A stretch of 64,000 nucleotides of DNA from positions 140,387-204,386 of the forward strand of contig NZ_APHJ01000039.1 of assembly GCF_000403785.1 (NCBI RefSeq). Direction: 5' to 3'. Position numbers and translations under genes: made by a program. Shown in pieces: positions 34,645 to 43,901 of the stretch. A model generated the notes under the pieces. The model had not been told where the DNA came from, made no database searches, and worked only from the letters and a program-made list of their open reading frames with translations. The stretch comes from Gillisia sp. CAL575 (lineage in GTDB: Bacteria; Bacteroidota; Bacteroidia; Flavobacteriales; Flavobacteriaceae). The number at the start of each line of letters is the position of its first letter. The stretch's first letter is position 1.

Positions 34645-36498
34645 TTATTTCTTGTTTTTCTGCTGTTCTGCTTGCTCCATAATGTCTTGCATCTTTTTAG
34701 CAAACTTCCCTTGTTTTTTAGGTTTCTTCTTATTCTCCTGAATCTTTGCGTGGATCTTTTCTTCGTCTATAATTGCATACTTAATAACAAGCATAATCCC
34801 AATGGTAATTAAATTGGAAACAAAATAGTATAATGAAAGTCCACTCGCATAGTTGTTAAAGAAAAACAACATCATAAGAGGGGATAGGTACATGATGAAT
34901 TTCATGTTTGGCATTCCCGGCTGCTGATTATTCTGCATGGTTTGACCCGTGGTCATCATCATATAAATGAAGATAGCAATAGATGCTAGAATTGGGAACA
35001 AACTTACATGGTCTCCATAAAATGGAATTGTAAATGGTAATTCTGCAATTGTATCGTAACTAGAAAGGTCATCTGCCCAAAGGAATCCTTTTTGCCTCAA
35101 TTGGAAAGCACTCGGGAAGAACTGGAATAAGGCATAGAAGACCGGAATTTGCATTAAAGCGGGTAAACATCCACTCATAGGGCTGGCTCCTGCCTTGCTA
35201 TAAAGCTTCATGGTTTCCTGCTGCTTTTTCATTGCATTGTCCTTATACTTCTCATTAAGCTCATTAATTTCAGGCTTTAATACCTTCATTTTAGCTTGAG
35301 ATAAATAAGATTTATAAGTTACTGGAGATAATACAATTCTAACAACAATGGTCATTACAATAATAGCAATACCATAACTAGGTAAGAAACTGGATAGAAA
35401 TGCAAAAAACGGAATAAATACATATTTGTTAATCCAACCAAAAATCCCCCAACCTAGCGGTACAACTTCATCTAAGTTTCTATCATAATCGTTTAAGATC
35501 TTATAATCTGTAGGACCATAATACCAATTCATATTATAATTAAGCTCACCACCTTTTAATTCTAAAGGCAAAGTAGTCGCAAATTCCTTAGTGTATACCG
35601 TATCTATTTCCTCATCTTGAACCAAGTTCTTAGAAATAAATTTCCCTTGAGTAAATGGTGTGTCTGTTAATAAAATAGAGGAGAAGAAGTGTTGCTTATA
35701 TGCTACCCAAGTAACATCATCTGCTTCATCATCTTTTAAATCTCCATGTCCTAGATAATCATCATCTCCATCTTCATATTCCCAAGCTAATTCGGTATAT
35801 CTGTTTTCATAAGAGATACTTTTTGAATGGCGGTATCCTTTTAATTTCCAGTCTAAATTAACTGTATTAGAACTACTTATCACATCTCTTAAACCTTGTG
35901 AACGAATGCTGAAATCCAACATATATTCTCCCGGTTTCATTACATAAACATATTCCAGATATTCAGATTCTGAAACCTTTAGCTTCATAGAAAGCACTTG
36001 GTTATTACCGCTTTCTGAAAGGGAAGGTTCAAAATACATATCTTTTGTATTGATCACCCTACCATCTGCAGTGGTAAAATTTAAGTTTAAGGAAGCATTT
36101 CCGTCTTTTATAAGATAGACAGGAATAGAATCGTAGGTTTTAAACTGAGTCATTCTCGCTTCAGAAATATAACCACCTTTGTTCTCAATGTTCAAGTCTA
36201 GAACGTCGTTAGCTAACTTTGTAGTTACATTAGATGCTGAAGCTAATGTTGCAGAATAACCAAAAGTACCCATGGATTCTCGTACTCTTGCTCTTGCGGT
36301 AGAATCCATCTCCTGGATAGCAACTTCTTTTTGTGGAGAACTAGTTTCTTGAGGAACAGTTTCAACCTGTTCTATAGTATCTTGATTATTTTCAGCTTCG
36401 TTATTCTCAAAGGAATTGTTGTACAACATCCATATTAAAAGTCCACCAATAAGGAAAAATCCTATTAAGGATTGTACGTCGAATTTTTTTTCTTCCAT
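34645..36498 (-). CDS. yidC: Membrane protein insertase YidC
   Basis: This 617-residue protein has an N-terminal membrane segment (FDVQSLIGFFLIGGLLIWMLY), a large periplasmic beta domain (about 45-350) and the conserved C-terminal Oxa1-type core: WGIFGWINKYVFIPFFAFLSSFLPSYGIAIIVMTIVVRIVLSPVTYKSYLSQAKM with the groove Arg, then MSGCLPALMQIPVFYALFQFF and two more helices. The C-terminus is highly basic (KKKPKKQGKFAKKMQDI), fitting ribosome binding. It inserts proteins into the inner membrane with or without SecYEG. It is 68 bases downstream of pyrG and probably shares its transcript. Confidence 0.96.
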   Translation of the reverse strand: MEEKKFDVQSLIGFFLIGGLLIWMLYNNSFENNEAENNQDTIEQVETVPQETSSPQKEVAIQEMDSTARARVRESMGTFGYSATLASASNVTTKLANDVLDLNIENKGGYISEARMTQFKTYDSIPVYLIKDGNASLNLNFTTADGRVINTKDMYFEPSLSESGNNQVLSMKLKVSESEYLEYVYVMKPGEYMLDFSIRSQGLRDVISSSNTVNLDWKLKGYRHSKSISYENRYTELAWEYEDGDDDYLGHGDLKDDEADDVTWVAYKQHFFSSILLTDTPFTQGKFISKNLVQDEEIDTVYTKEFATTLPLELKGGELNYNMNWYYGPTDYKILNDYDRNLDEVVPLGWGIFGWINKYVFIPFFAFLSSFLPSYGIAIIVMTIVVRIVLSPVTYKSYLSQAKMKVLKPEINELNEKYKDNAMKKQQETMKLYSKAGASPMSGCLPALMQIPVFYALFQFFPSAFQLRQKGFLWADDLSSYDTIAELPFTIPFYGDHVSLFPILASIAIFIYMMMTTGQTMQNNQQPGMPNMKFIMYLSPLMMLFFFNNYASGLSLYYFVSNLITIGIMLVIKYAIIDEEKIHAKIQENKKKPKKQGKFAKKMQDIMEQAEQQKNKK

Positions 36499-36566
36499 GT
36501 TAAAATATAAAATAAACTAAGCGTTCTCTATCACTTAGAGTTATTGTTAGTCAAAAAAATGACCGT

Positions 36567-38246
<1,680 letters not shown>

Positions 38247-38334
38247 CTAAATTACAAAGAAGAATAGAAAAAAGCTCGCAATTTTAAGCCTAATATTTTA
38301 GGTAAGAAATCAATACTATAATTGTTCGGAAGGC

Positions 38335-38571
38335 TTAATTATTAGGGTATCTAAGGCGAATGTTTCTTAGTATACTTTCCATACCATTTACCTTAAGTTC
38401 GGTTACTTGCTGTAGTTGATCTCCTAATTTTCCTTCTGGAAAACCTTTTTGCCGATACCAAATAAGGTAATATTCGGGAATTTCCGATAGAAATAATCCT
38501 TTGTATTTGCCAAAATACATCTTGGCGTAAGCTAATTCTATGAGGGCTCTTTTGTCTGGCTTTAATTCCAT
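38335..38571 (-). CDS. DUF3820-family small protein
   Basis: This 78-residue protein matches the DUF3820 family: MYFGKYKGLFLSEIPEYYLIWYRQKGFPEGKLG is the family core, in which the FGKYKG and PxxYLxWxxxKGFP motifs are constant. The family is sometimes labelled quorum-sensing-regulated virulence factor, but its biochemical role is unproven. It is soluble and cytoplasmic. It follows the response-regulator gene by 26 bases on the same strand and may be on the same transcript. Confidence 0.85.
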   Translation of the reverse strand: MELKPDKRALIELAYAKMYFGKYKGLFLSEIPEYYLIWYRQKGFPEGKLGDQLQQVTELKVNGMESILRNIRLRYPNN

Positions 38572-38597
38572 AGGGCAAATGTAAGTAGAAAGAATTA

Positions 38598-38969
38598 TTA
38601 CTTACAATGCTTAAAACATAATTCGGAGATCTTATTTTGACTGAGAGGTTTTATGATATAATCTTTAACAAAATCATATTCTGAAGCTTTGTTCTTATCT
38701 AAATTGCTGGTGCTAGAAGTGAGGATCACAATTTTTGGAGTAATATTATTTTCTACTAGTTTATCCAAAAAATCCCATCCGCTCATCTCTGGCATATTGA
38801 GATCTAGAAAAATTATATCATTCTGCTCCTTTTTATTTAGGATTTCTTCTAAGGCTAAAACCGGATTTGTGAAATCTGATATAGGGATAGTAATCCCTTC
38901 AACTTGCAGAAGCTTACGGGTAATGAAATTTGTGATAGGTTGATCGTCAACCAGTATTACTGAATTCAT
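38598..38969 (-). CDS. Single-domain response regulator (CheY-like)
   Basis: This 123-residue protein is a complete receiver domain with no output domain. Asp8/Asp9 form the acidic pocket, Asp56 in IIFLDLNMPEMSGWDFL is the phosphoacceptor, Ser85 or Thr84 in LTSSTS and Lys107 in YIIKPL complete the switch. This kind of receiver passes a signal by protein contact or within a phosphorelay. Its start lies 2 bases after the stop of the GAF-like/DHp gene, so the two are co-translated and probably partners; the DHp protein may serve as a phosphotransfer station for it (inference). Confidence 0.9.
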   Translation of the reverse strand: MNSVILVDDQPITNFITRKLLQVEGITIPISDFTNPVLALEEILNKKEQNDIIFLDLNMPEMSGWDFLDKLVENNITPKIVILTSSTSNLDKNKASEYDFVKDYIIKPLSQNKISELCFKHCK

Positions 38970-38971
38970 TC

Positions 38972-39835
38972 TTAATCTACTTTTAAATGTTCTAGGTCCT
39001 GCGTAGCCATTAAAATAACCTCTTGGAGCACAAGATCCATTTCTGCTGCAGAAGATTCTATTTTCGGGATTAATTCAGTTCTTATTTCTAGGTCAGAGAA
39101 GTGAGGGAAAAGTCCAACTAATCCTTGAATTCTAGATAAAGGTTCTCTAATATTATGTGCGTTGAGAGCAGATATGTGTAGTAATCGCTTGTTTTTTTCG
39201 AAGATCTCACTGGTACGATCTTTAATAATCTCTTTTTGATTTCTTACAATATCCTGAATTTCTTCATGCTGTGTTTTGATTACTTTCAATGCTTCAGTTA
39301 GAGATTTGTTTTTATTGTCTAACAAACGTGCTAGGTAGATCTCATGAAATTTAGCTTCAAAACAATCTATTGCTAACTTTAAAATATCAAGATCAGCTAT
39401 CGTAAAGGTTTTGTTTTTATCTGCAATCAAAGTAACAGTAACCTTTCTGCCATTATTGTTGAATAACCAGGCCCACAATTCTGGTTCAATTAAAGTGTTG
39501 TAATCTATATTTCTTGCTATCCATTCTTCAGGTATATTAGTAGAATGCATCGGAATTTCAGTAGAATAAAGTTCCTTTTCGTGCTCTAATAATTCAGCTT
39601 TTTCCTGAAAATCGAAATCCACCGCATCTTTAGTGAGCGAGAAGAAAAGAAGTTTTTCTTGCTGCTGAATTGTTATACGAATAATATGAAAGTTAATAAG
39701 ATATTTAAGATGTGTTTTGGATACTTCACCAACTTCCGCCAGTGTAGAACATCTACTTATTTTATTAGCAAATTTTGAATAAGCCTCATAAGTTATTCTG
39801 TATAACTGAGAAGAATTCTTGGAGATATCTTGCAT
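38972..39835 (-). CDS. GAF-like sensor with histidine-kinase dimerisation domain but no ATPase domain
   Basis: This 287-residue soluble protein has three parts. Residues 1-165 resemble a GAF sensor domain (ADLDILKLAIDCFEAKF at its end is the usual exit helix). Residues 170-218 are a coiled coil. Residues about 215-275 are a DHp two-helix module with His227 in NAHNIREPLSRIQGLVGLF, very like the HNLRAP box of Bacteroidota kinases. The protein stops at 287, right where the HATPase domain should begin, and only 2 bases separate it from the receiver gene, so there is no remnant ATPase. It may be a phosphotransfer or dimerisation partner rather than a kinase. It lies 14 bases after the AhpD-like gene. 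Confidence 0.8.
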   Translation of the reverse strand: MQDISKNSSQLYRITYEAYSKFANKISRCSTLAEVGEVSKTHLKYLINFHIIRITIQQQEKLLFFSLTKDAVDFDFQEKAELLEHEKELYSTEIPMHSTNIPEEWIARNIDYNTLIEPELWAWLFNNNGRKVTVTLIADKNKTFTIADLDILKLAIDCFEAKFHEIYLARLLDNKNKSLTEALKVIKTQHEEIQDIVRNQKEIIKDRTSEIFEKNKRLLHISALNAHNIREPLSRIQGLVGLFPHFSDLEIRTELIPKIESSAAEMDLVLQEVILMATQDLEHLKVD

Positions 39836-39849
39836 TTACAAACTGTTAA

Positions 39850-40425
39850 TTACTCTAAAGTTTCTAAAAGTTCGTTATCTATCTTAATACCAGAAACATC
39901 TGCGATAGTATTTAGCATATTTACAAGATCTGCCTGAGCCATTAACTCCTGAATTTCTTTCTTATTAAATCCGGCATTTTCCAATTCTTCAAAATCTGAA
40001 TCATTAATATTTTTATGGTTCAAAGCAGCTTTGGTAACTACATTTACTGCAGTTCTGTAACTTACTGGCATGCTTGGGGAATTTAAATGCTCTGTTGCTT
40101 TAAAGTCTTCAGTATCACTTATCATACTACTCATACTATCTGCAAAAATTCCATGCGCATGAGAACAGTAATTACAACCCCTTTCTTTAGACACGTTGTA
40201 AATAATTAATTGTTTTAAAACATTTGGTACTTCCCCTTCCATTAGGGTGGACTTTAGTTTATTCCAGTTTCCACTTAGTAAGGTTGCATTATCTCCTTGG
40301 CATTTAAACCAGTTTAATACAAAAGGTAATTGTAGGGTTTTTTTGGTGTCATCGTAAATCGCTTGGACTTCTAGTGGAGCATCTTCATAGGACACCATGG
40401 GATAGCGTGAGGTAGAATTATTCAT
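39850..40425 (-). CDS. AhpD-like carboxymuconolactone decarboxylase-family protein
   Basis: This 191-residue all-helical protein belongs to the AhpD/CMD superfamily. The active-site motif is ERGCNYCSHAHGIF with Cys84, Cys87 and His91, the redox pair and proton relay of AhpD-type peroxidases. YPMVSYEDAP at the start and the NKKEIQELMAQADLVN helix near the end fit the uncharacterised peroxidase-related branch. It diverges from the tetR gene and carries its own -7 box. It may share a transcript with the GAF-like/DHp and receiver genes. The TetR-type palindrome nearest to it is 200 bases from its start, so its membership of that regulon is uncertain. Confidence 0.82.
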   Translation of the reverse strand: MNNSTSRYPMVSYEDAPLEVQAIYDDTKKTLQLPFVLNWFKCQGDNATLLSGNWNKLKSTLMEGEVPNVLKQLIIYNVSKERGCNYCSHAHGIFADSMSSMISDTEDFKATEHLNSPSMPVSYRTAVNVVTKAALNHKNINDSDFEELENAGFNKKEIQELMAQADLVNMLNTIADVSGIKIDNELLETLE

Positions 40426-40447
40426 GTAGGTTTTAATTTAGGGTTTT

Positions 40448-40455
40448 CAAATTTA
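40448..40455 (-). promoter_or_regulatory. -7 promoter box of the divergent AhpD-like gene
   Basis: TAAATTTG on the minus strand fits TAnnTTTG and lies 22 bases before the ATG. Confidence 0.45.
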
Positions 40456-40624
40456 AGTCTTGAATATACAATTTAAATTAATAAAGAATAATATATAACT
40501 GAATGTTAAGTTTCGTTTAACCTGATTAATGGGCGTTTACATAGAAATTCTCCAATAGGTATATAATTTTAAGAGGTGTAGAAACGCTGATTCCTATAAA
40601 TAAAAGTTAAATATTTTTTTATAA

Positions 40625-40645
40625 CTAAGCAATCGCATAGTTTTG
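40625..40645 (+). promoter_or_regulatory. Operator copy 1 overlapping the tetR -7 box
   Basis: CTAAGC-AATC-GCATAG (40625-40640) is a one-mismatch version of CTAAGC-N4-GCTTAG. Its right arm overlaps TAGTTTTG (40638-40645), a TAnnTTTG promoter box for the tetR gene starting at 40663. Repressor bound here would block its own promoter. Confidence 0.65.
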
Positions 40646-40662
40646 CAGTGTAATTAAAAACA

Positions 40663-41226
40663 ATGGCAAGAACTAAGCAATATAAGGAAGAAGATGTTAT
40701 CCAAAAGGCCATGAACCTTTTTTGGCGTAATGGCTACGAAGCAACTTCTGTACGTATGTTGGAAAAGGAAATGGGGATCAATCAATTTTCTATTTATTCT
40801 AGTTTTGGAAATAAACATGGAGTTTTTGTTGAAAGTATCAAAGCATACAAAAGTGAATTGAATAGTATTAGAAATATTCTTAAAAATTCTAATAACGGGA
40901 TTTTAGGGATAAAGCAGTTCTTCTATAACTTTTTGGAATTTACAAAAGATAATGAACAGGGGAAAGGCTGTTTAGTATGTAATACGGTAAGTGAACTTGG
41001 AAATAAAGCTGAACCAGACTTGATGGTGGAGTTAATGAAATTTACCGAGGAGTTAAGATCCCTATTTGTTAATAATTTAAAACAAGATAAACTTAGAACA
41101 GAGGATCTAGTAGAGAGAGAAGCCAATTATTTAACCACATCTATGCTAGGACTTTCATTAGGTTCCAGAATTCAAAACGAAACTGAACTTGAAGATTACA
41201 TTGAAATGATATTTAATAAAATGTAA
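40663..41226 (+). CDS. TetR-family transcriptional regulator
   Basis: This 187-residue protein has the TetR DNA-binding domain at 1-60 (VIQKAMNLFWRNGYEATSVRMLEKEMGINQFSIYSSFGNKHGVF). The ligand domain starts with GKGCLVCNTVSELG, placing Cys103 and Cys106 near the top of the pocket, the region that holds the redox-active Cys of electrophile-sensing TetR proteins such as NemR. The promoter contains a palindrome also found before the next two genes, so it probably represses itself and them. The ligand is unknown; a reactive electrophile, quinone or hydroperoxide is a reasonable guess given the redox proteins it would control. Confidence 0.88.
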   Translation: MARTKQYKEEDVIQKAMNLFWRNGYEATSVRMLEKEMGINQFSIYSSFGNKHGVFVESIKAYKSELNSIRNILKNSNNGILGIKQFFYNFLEFTKDNEQGKGCLVCNTVSELGNKAEPDLMVELMKFTEELRSLFVNNLKQDKLRTEDLVEREANYLTTSMLGLSLGSRIQNETELEDYIEMIFNKM

Positions 41227-41244
41227 TATTTTTTTACAATTAAA

Positions 41245-41260
41245 CTAAGCGTTTGCTTAG
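41245..41260 (+). promoter_or_regulatory. Operator copy 2, perfect palindrome before the secreted orphan
   Basis: CTAAGC-GTTT-GCTTAG has perfect 6-bp arms and lies 31 bases before the ATG at 41292 and 18 bases after the tetR stop. Confidence 0.7.
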
Positions 41261-41291
41261 AAAATAATAATAATTTTAAAACTTTAATAAT

Positions 41292-41723
41292 ATGAAAAAT
41301 TTAATACTAACATTTATTATACTGGTTTACTCAGTATCTCTCACTGCTCAGGATTATGCAGTGGTTTTGAATGCTGACTCAAGAAATGAGGCAAAGAACG
41401 AAAAGGATAGTCGACTTAATAAGTTTACTTCAGATATTCTTTTAAACAAAGACTTTAAGTATAGGGATTTCCTGAAACAATCTAAAAGCTCGAAAGTTAA
41501 TTTTCGTTTAAATGGAAATACATTAACAGAGCATCAACTCACCAAATTGCTAAGAAGGAATGTAAGAAAGGCTGCAAATTATGATGAATTTCAACGATTT
41601 CTAGAAACCACCTCTTCTCAATTTGATAGAATTCTTACAAGGGAAGAAATGCATTTGCTGTATGAGCGATTTCAAGGCGGTACTTTCAGCTCTTATATGA
41701 AAGACTTAGCTGAGAACTGGTAA
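41292..41723 (+). CDS. Secreted protein of unknown family in the TetR locus
   Basis: I do not recognise this 143-residue protein. It has a clear signal peptide (MKNLILTFIILVYSVSLTAQ) and a mature part of about 123 residues that is hydrophilic, mostly helical by composition and free of Cys. Visible landmarks are RNEAKNEKDSRLNKF, KVNFRLNGNTLTEHQLTKLLRRN and a C-terminal TREEMHLLYERFQGGTFSSYM. The perfect palindrome 31 bases upstream predicts control by the adjacent TetR. It is 108 bases before the second AhpD-like gene, which has its own palindrome. An envelope protein induced with redox enzymes is all that can be said. Confidence 0.75.
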   Translation: MKNLILTFIILVYSVSLTAQDYAVVLNADSRNEAKNEKDSRLNKFTSDILLNKDFKYRDFLKQSKSSKVNFRLNGNTLTEHQLTKLLRRNVRKAANYDEFQRFLETTSSQFDRILTREEMHLLYERFQGGTFSSYMKDLAENW

Positions 41724-41781
41724 ACAGAATTATGAAATTTCAGTTATTAAAAATATAGAAATCAACATTCTTAAATTTAAC

Positions 41782-41811
41782 CTAAGCCTAGACTTAGAAA
41801 TTATTAACAAT
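41782..41811 (+). promoter_or_regulatory. Operator copy 3 and leader motif before the second AhpD-like gene
   Basis: CTAAGC-CTAG-ACTTAG (41782-41797) matches the operator at 5 of 6 arm pairs, followed by TTATTAACAAT (41801-41811), a variant of the leader motif seen before csbD. The ATG is at 41832. Confidence 0.6.
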
Positions 41812-41831
41812 TATATTAAATATTTTAAACT

Positions 41832-42395
41832 ATGAGTACATTAAAAGTTCACACAATCGAATCTGCACCAGCAGAAAGTAAAGCACTATTAGAAAATTCA
41901 AAAAAAGCATATGGAATGATACCAGGTTTGCACGGAGTATTAGCGGGAGCCCCGGGGATATTAGAAGCATATCAAACTTTACATCAACTATTTGTTGACT
42001 CCTCTTTTAATAATGAAGAGTTAACCGTTGTATGGCAATCTATTAACGTAGAACATGAATGTCATTATTGTGTTCCAGCACATACAGGTATTGCTGCAAT
42101 GATGGAGGTAGATGAAAAAATCACTGAAGCTTTGCGTAATGGAACTCAACTTGAAGATCCAAAATTGGAGGCATTAAGAAAAATGACCTTATCTATAGTG
42201 CGCAATAGAGGTAATGTAGATGACAATGAAATTCAAGCATTTTATGATGCTGGATATGGGGAAAGACAAGTGTTGGAGATTATCCTTGGACTATCTCAAA
42301 AGACAATAAGTAATTACACCAATCACATTGCAAATACTCCAGTAGATGCAGCTTTCCAAAAATTTGCTTGGAAAAAAGGGAACAAAACAGATTAA
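41832..42395 (+). CDS. AhpD-like carboxymuconolactone decarboxylase-family protein (second copy)
   Basis: This 187-residue protein of the AhpD/CMD superfamily has the motif EHECHYCVPAHTGIAAMM with Cys77, Cys80 and His84. The N-terminal ESAPAESKALLENSKKAYGMIPGLHGVLAGAPGILEAY is the typical lead-in of peroxidase-related CMD proteins. It is only generally similar to the copy at 39850, so this is not a recent duplication. An operator palindrome lies 35 bases upstream of the start, and a terminator follows the gene, so it ends the TetR-controlled transcript. Likely role: thiol-dependent reduction of peroxides or handling of a lactone-type substrate. Confidence 0.85.
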   Translation: MSTLKVHTIESAPAESKALLENSKKAYGMIPGLHGVLAGAPGILEAYQTLHQLFVDSSFNNEELTVVWQSINVEHECHYCVPAHTGIAAMMEVDEKITEALRNGTQLEDPKLEALRKMTLSIVRNRGNVDDNEIQAFYDAGYGERQVLEIILGLSQKTISNYTNHIANTPVDAAFQKFAWKKGNKTD

Positions 42396-42416
42396 TACCT
42401 AGGCTGTAATTAAAAT

Positions 42417-42450
42417 AAGCCTTCTGGATGTTCTTTCAGAAGGCATTTTT
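42417..42450 (+). terminator. Terminator after the second AhpD-like gene
   Basis: GCCTTCTG pairs with CAGAAGGC across a 10-base loop, followed by ATTTTT. Confidence 0.8.
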
Positions 42451-42467
42451 AAAACAATAAATAAAAT

Positions 42468-42550
42468 GTCATTCTGCAATTGTTTCAGAATCTTATAAAA
42501 TTCTATATAAATACAAATGATTGAGACCCTGAACTTAATTCTGGGTGACG
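42468..42550. repeat. GTCA-flanked inverted-repeat intergenic element, copy 3
   Basis: It begins GTCATTCTGCAATTGTTTCAG and ends CCTGAACTTAATTCTGGGTGACG, the same layout as copies at 6286 and 32316. Confidence 0.7.
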
Positions 42551-42668
42551 ATTTGCTATTACAATAAAAACGATAGACTTTATTTAAGGTGTAAAAGCGA
42601 ATTAATCTGAGTTGACTGATAGGTTTTTATACTTGATAAGAAATAACTTAATTTTAAAAAAAATAACA

Positions 42669-42980
42669 ATGATAAAAGTAAGCGTAATGTATCCTAACGG
42701 ACCAGAAACAAAATTTGATTCAGAATATTATAAAAACTCCCATTTACCAATGATCGCTGAAGATTTGGGAGATGCTCTAAAAGGAATGGAATTTAATATT
42801 GGTATTGGCGGAAGAACTCCTGGAGCACTTGCACCATACGTTGCTATAGCACATTTAACATTTGAATCTGTAGCATCATTCCAATCATCTTTTGGCCCTC
42901 ATGCCGAAAAATTTGCAGCAGATGTTCCGAATTATACTAATGTAGAAGGTGAACTTCAGATTAGTGAAATTGTAAGCTAA
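42669..42980 (+). CDS. EthD-family dimeric alpha/beta-barrel protein
   Basis: The ATG at 42669 gives MIKVSVMYPNGPETKFD, the normal start of the family; the frame is open further upstream but without a good start. The 103-residue product has the EthD ferredoxin-like fold with EYYKNSHLPMIAEDLGDALKG and a second half FQSSFGPHAEKFAADVPNYTNV. EthD-like proteins assist in ether degradation or act as small monooxygenase-like or lyase partners; many are unassigned. The gene is followed 36 bases later by the FrnE/DsbA-like gene. A terminator and repeat element separate it from the TetR-controlled genes, and I found no operator in its own upstream region. Confidence 0.85.
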   Translation: MIKVSVMYPNGPETKFDSEYYKNSHLPMIAEDLGDALKGMEFNIGIGGRTPGALAPYVAIAHLTFESVASFQSSFGPHAEKFAADVPNYTNVEGELQISEIVS

Positions 42981-43016
42981 TTTAGTTTCTTAAGAAAACA
43001 ATAATAAATAATTAGT

Positions 43017-43670
43017 ATGAGCGAAAAAATAAAAATAGATATAGTATCAGATGTGGTTTGTCCTTGGTGTACCATTGGTTACAAGCGATTGGAAAAGGCT
43101 ATTGCTGAAATGGGAGTTGAAGATAAAGTAGAAATTGAATGGCATCCCTTTGAATTGAATCCAAATATGCCAGTAGAAGGGGAGAATGTGCAAGAGCATA
43201 TTGCGAATAAGTATGGTGCTAGTTTGGAAGATCAAAAACGTTCCCAACAACATATGAAGGAAGTTGGATCTGAACTTGGGTTTAAATTTGATTATTTCGA
43301 TGATATGAGAATGGTTAATACTAGAGATGCCCATATTTTGCTAGAATATGCCAAGGAAAACGGCAAGCAAACAGAATTAAAAATGCGATTAGTTGAATCT
43401 TTCTTTAGTGAACGAAAGGACGTATCTACAAAAGAGATCCTTAAGTTAGCTTTGAAAGAAGTTGGTTTAAATGTAGATGAGGGAATGGCAAGATTAGAAA
43501 GTGATGAGGCCAGAACTGAGGTTAAAACAAAAGAAGCATACTGGCAAAATTTAGGAGTGAGTTCTGTACCAACAATAGTATTTAATAAAAAGAGTGCAGT
43601 AACAGGGGCACAACCTGTTTCTGTATTTAAAGAGGTGTTAACTGAAATGTTGCAAGAAAATATAAAATAA
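43017..43670 (+). CDS. FrnE-like DsbA-family oxidoreductase
   Basis: This 217-residue protein is cytoplasmic (no signal peptide) and has the thioredoxin fold with a DsbA helical insert. The active site is VVCPWCTIGYKRLE (Cys15, Cys18), and SVPTIVFNKKSAVTGAQP holds the cis-Pro loop. This matches the FrnE/2-hydroxychromene-2-carboxylate isomerase-like group. FrnE of Deinococcus is a stress-related disulfide isomerase; other members act in polyketide pathways. With AhpD-like and TetR neighbours a role in thiol redox balance is likely but inferred. Confidence 0.88.
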   Translation: MSEKIKIDIVSDVVCPWCTIGYKRLEKAIAEMGVEDKVEIEWHPFELNPNMPVEGENVQEHIANKYGASLEDQKRSQQHMKEVGSELGFKFDYFDDMRMVNTRDAHILLEYAKENGKQTELKMRLVESFFSERKDVSTKEILKLALKEVGLNVDEGMARLESDEARTEVKTKEAYWQNLGVSSVPTIVFNKKSAVTGAQPVSVFKEVLTEMLQENIK

Positions 43671-43766
43671 TCTGTTATGTTTTCATCAGACTTTGGTGGT
43701 ATAAAGATCGTTTTAAGCTTTCAGAGAAAACAATCTCTCATGTAAGTTTTTATTAGTTTATTTTTT

Positions 43767-43815
43767 AAAAGACTCAGCTCCATATTTTTATATAAATATG
43801 GAGCTGAGTCTTTTT
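43767..43815 (+). terminator. Strong terminator after the FrnE-like gene
   Basis: AAAAGACTCAGCTCCATATT pairs with AATATGGAGCTGAGTCTTTT, a stem of about 20 bp with a tiny loop, followed by Ts. Confidence 0.92.
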
Positions 43816-43877
43816 GTTTAATAAATAGTTTAAAGAAACATAAAATTAGGAGCCATTAATAAGAATTTATAAATACT

Positions 43878-43885
43878 TAAATTTG
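43878..43885 (+). promoter_or_regulatory. -7 promoter box of the COG2509 flavoprotein gene
   Basis: TAAATTTG fits TAnnTTTG and ends 16 bases before the ATG. Confidence 0.5.
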
Positions 43886-43901
43886 CCTCATATTTAGAGT
43901 C

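Noticed and set aside
38972..39835. Pseudogene reading of the ATPase-less kinase
   Set aside because: The frame is intact, its end is only 2 bases from the next gene and no ATPase fragment is visible on either strand, so it looks like a settled short form.
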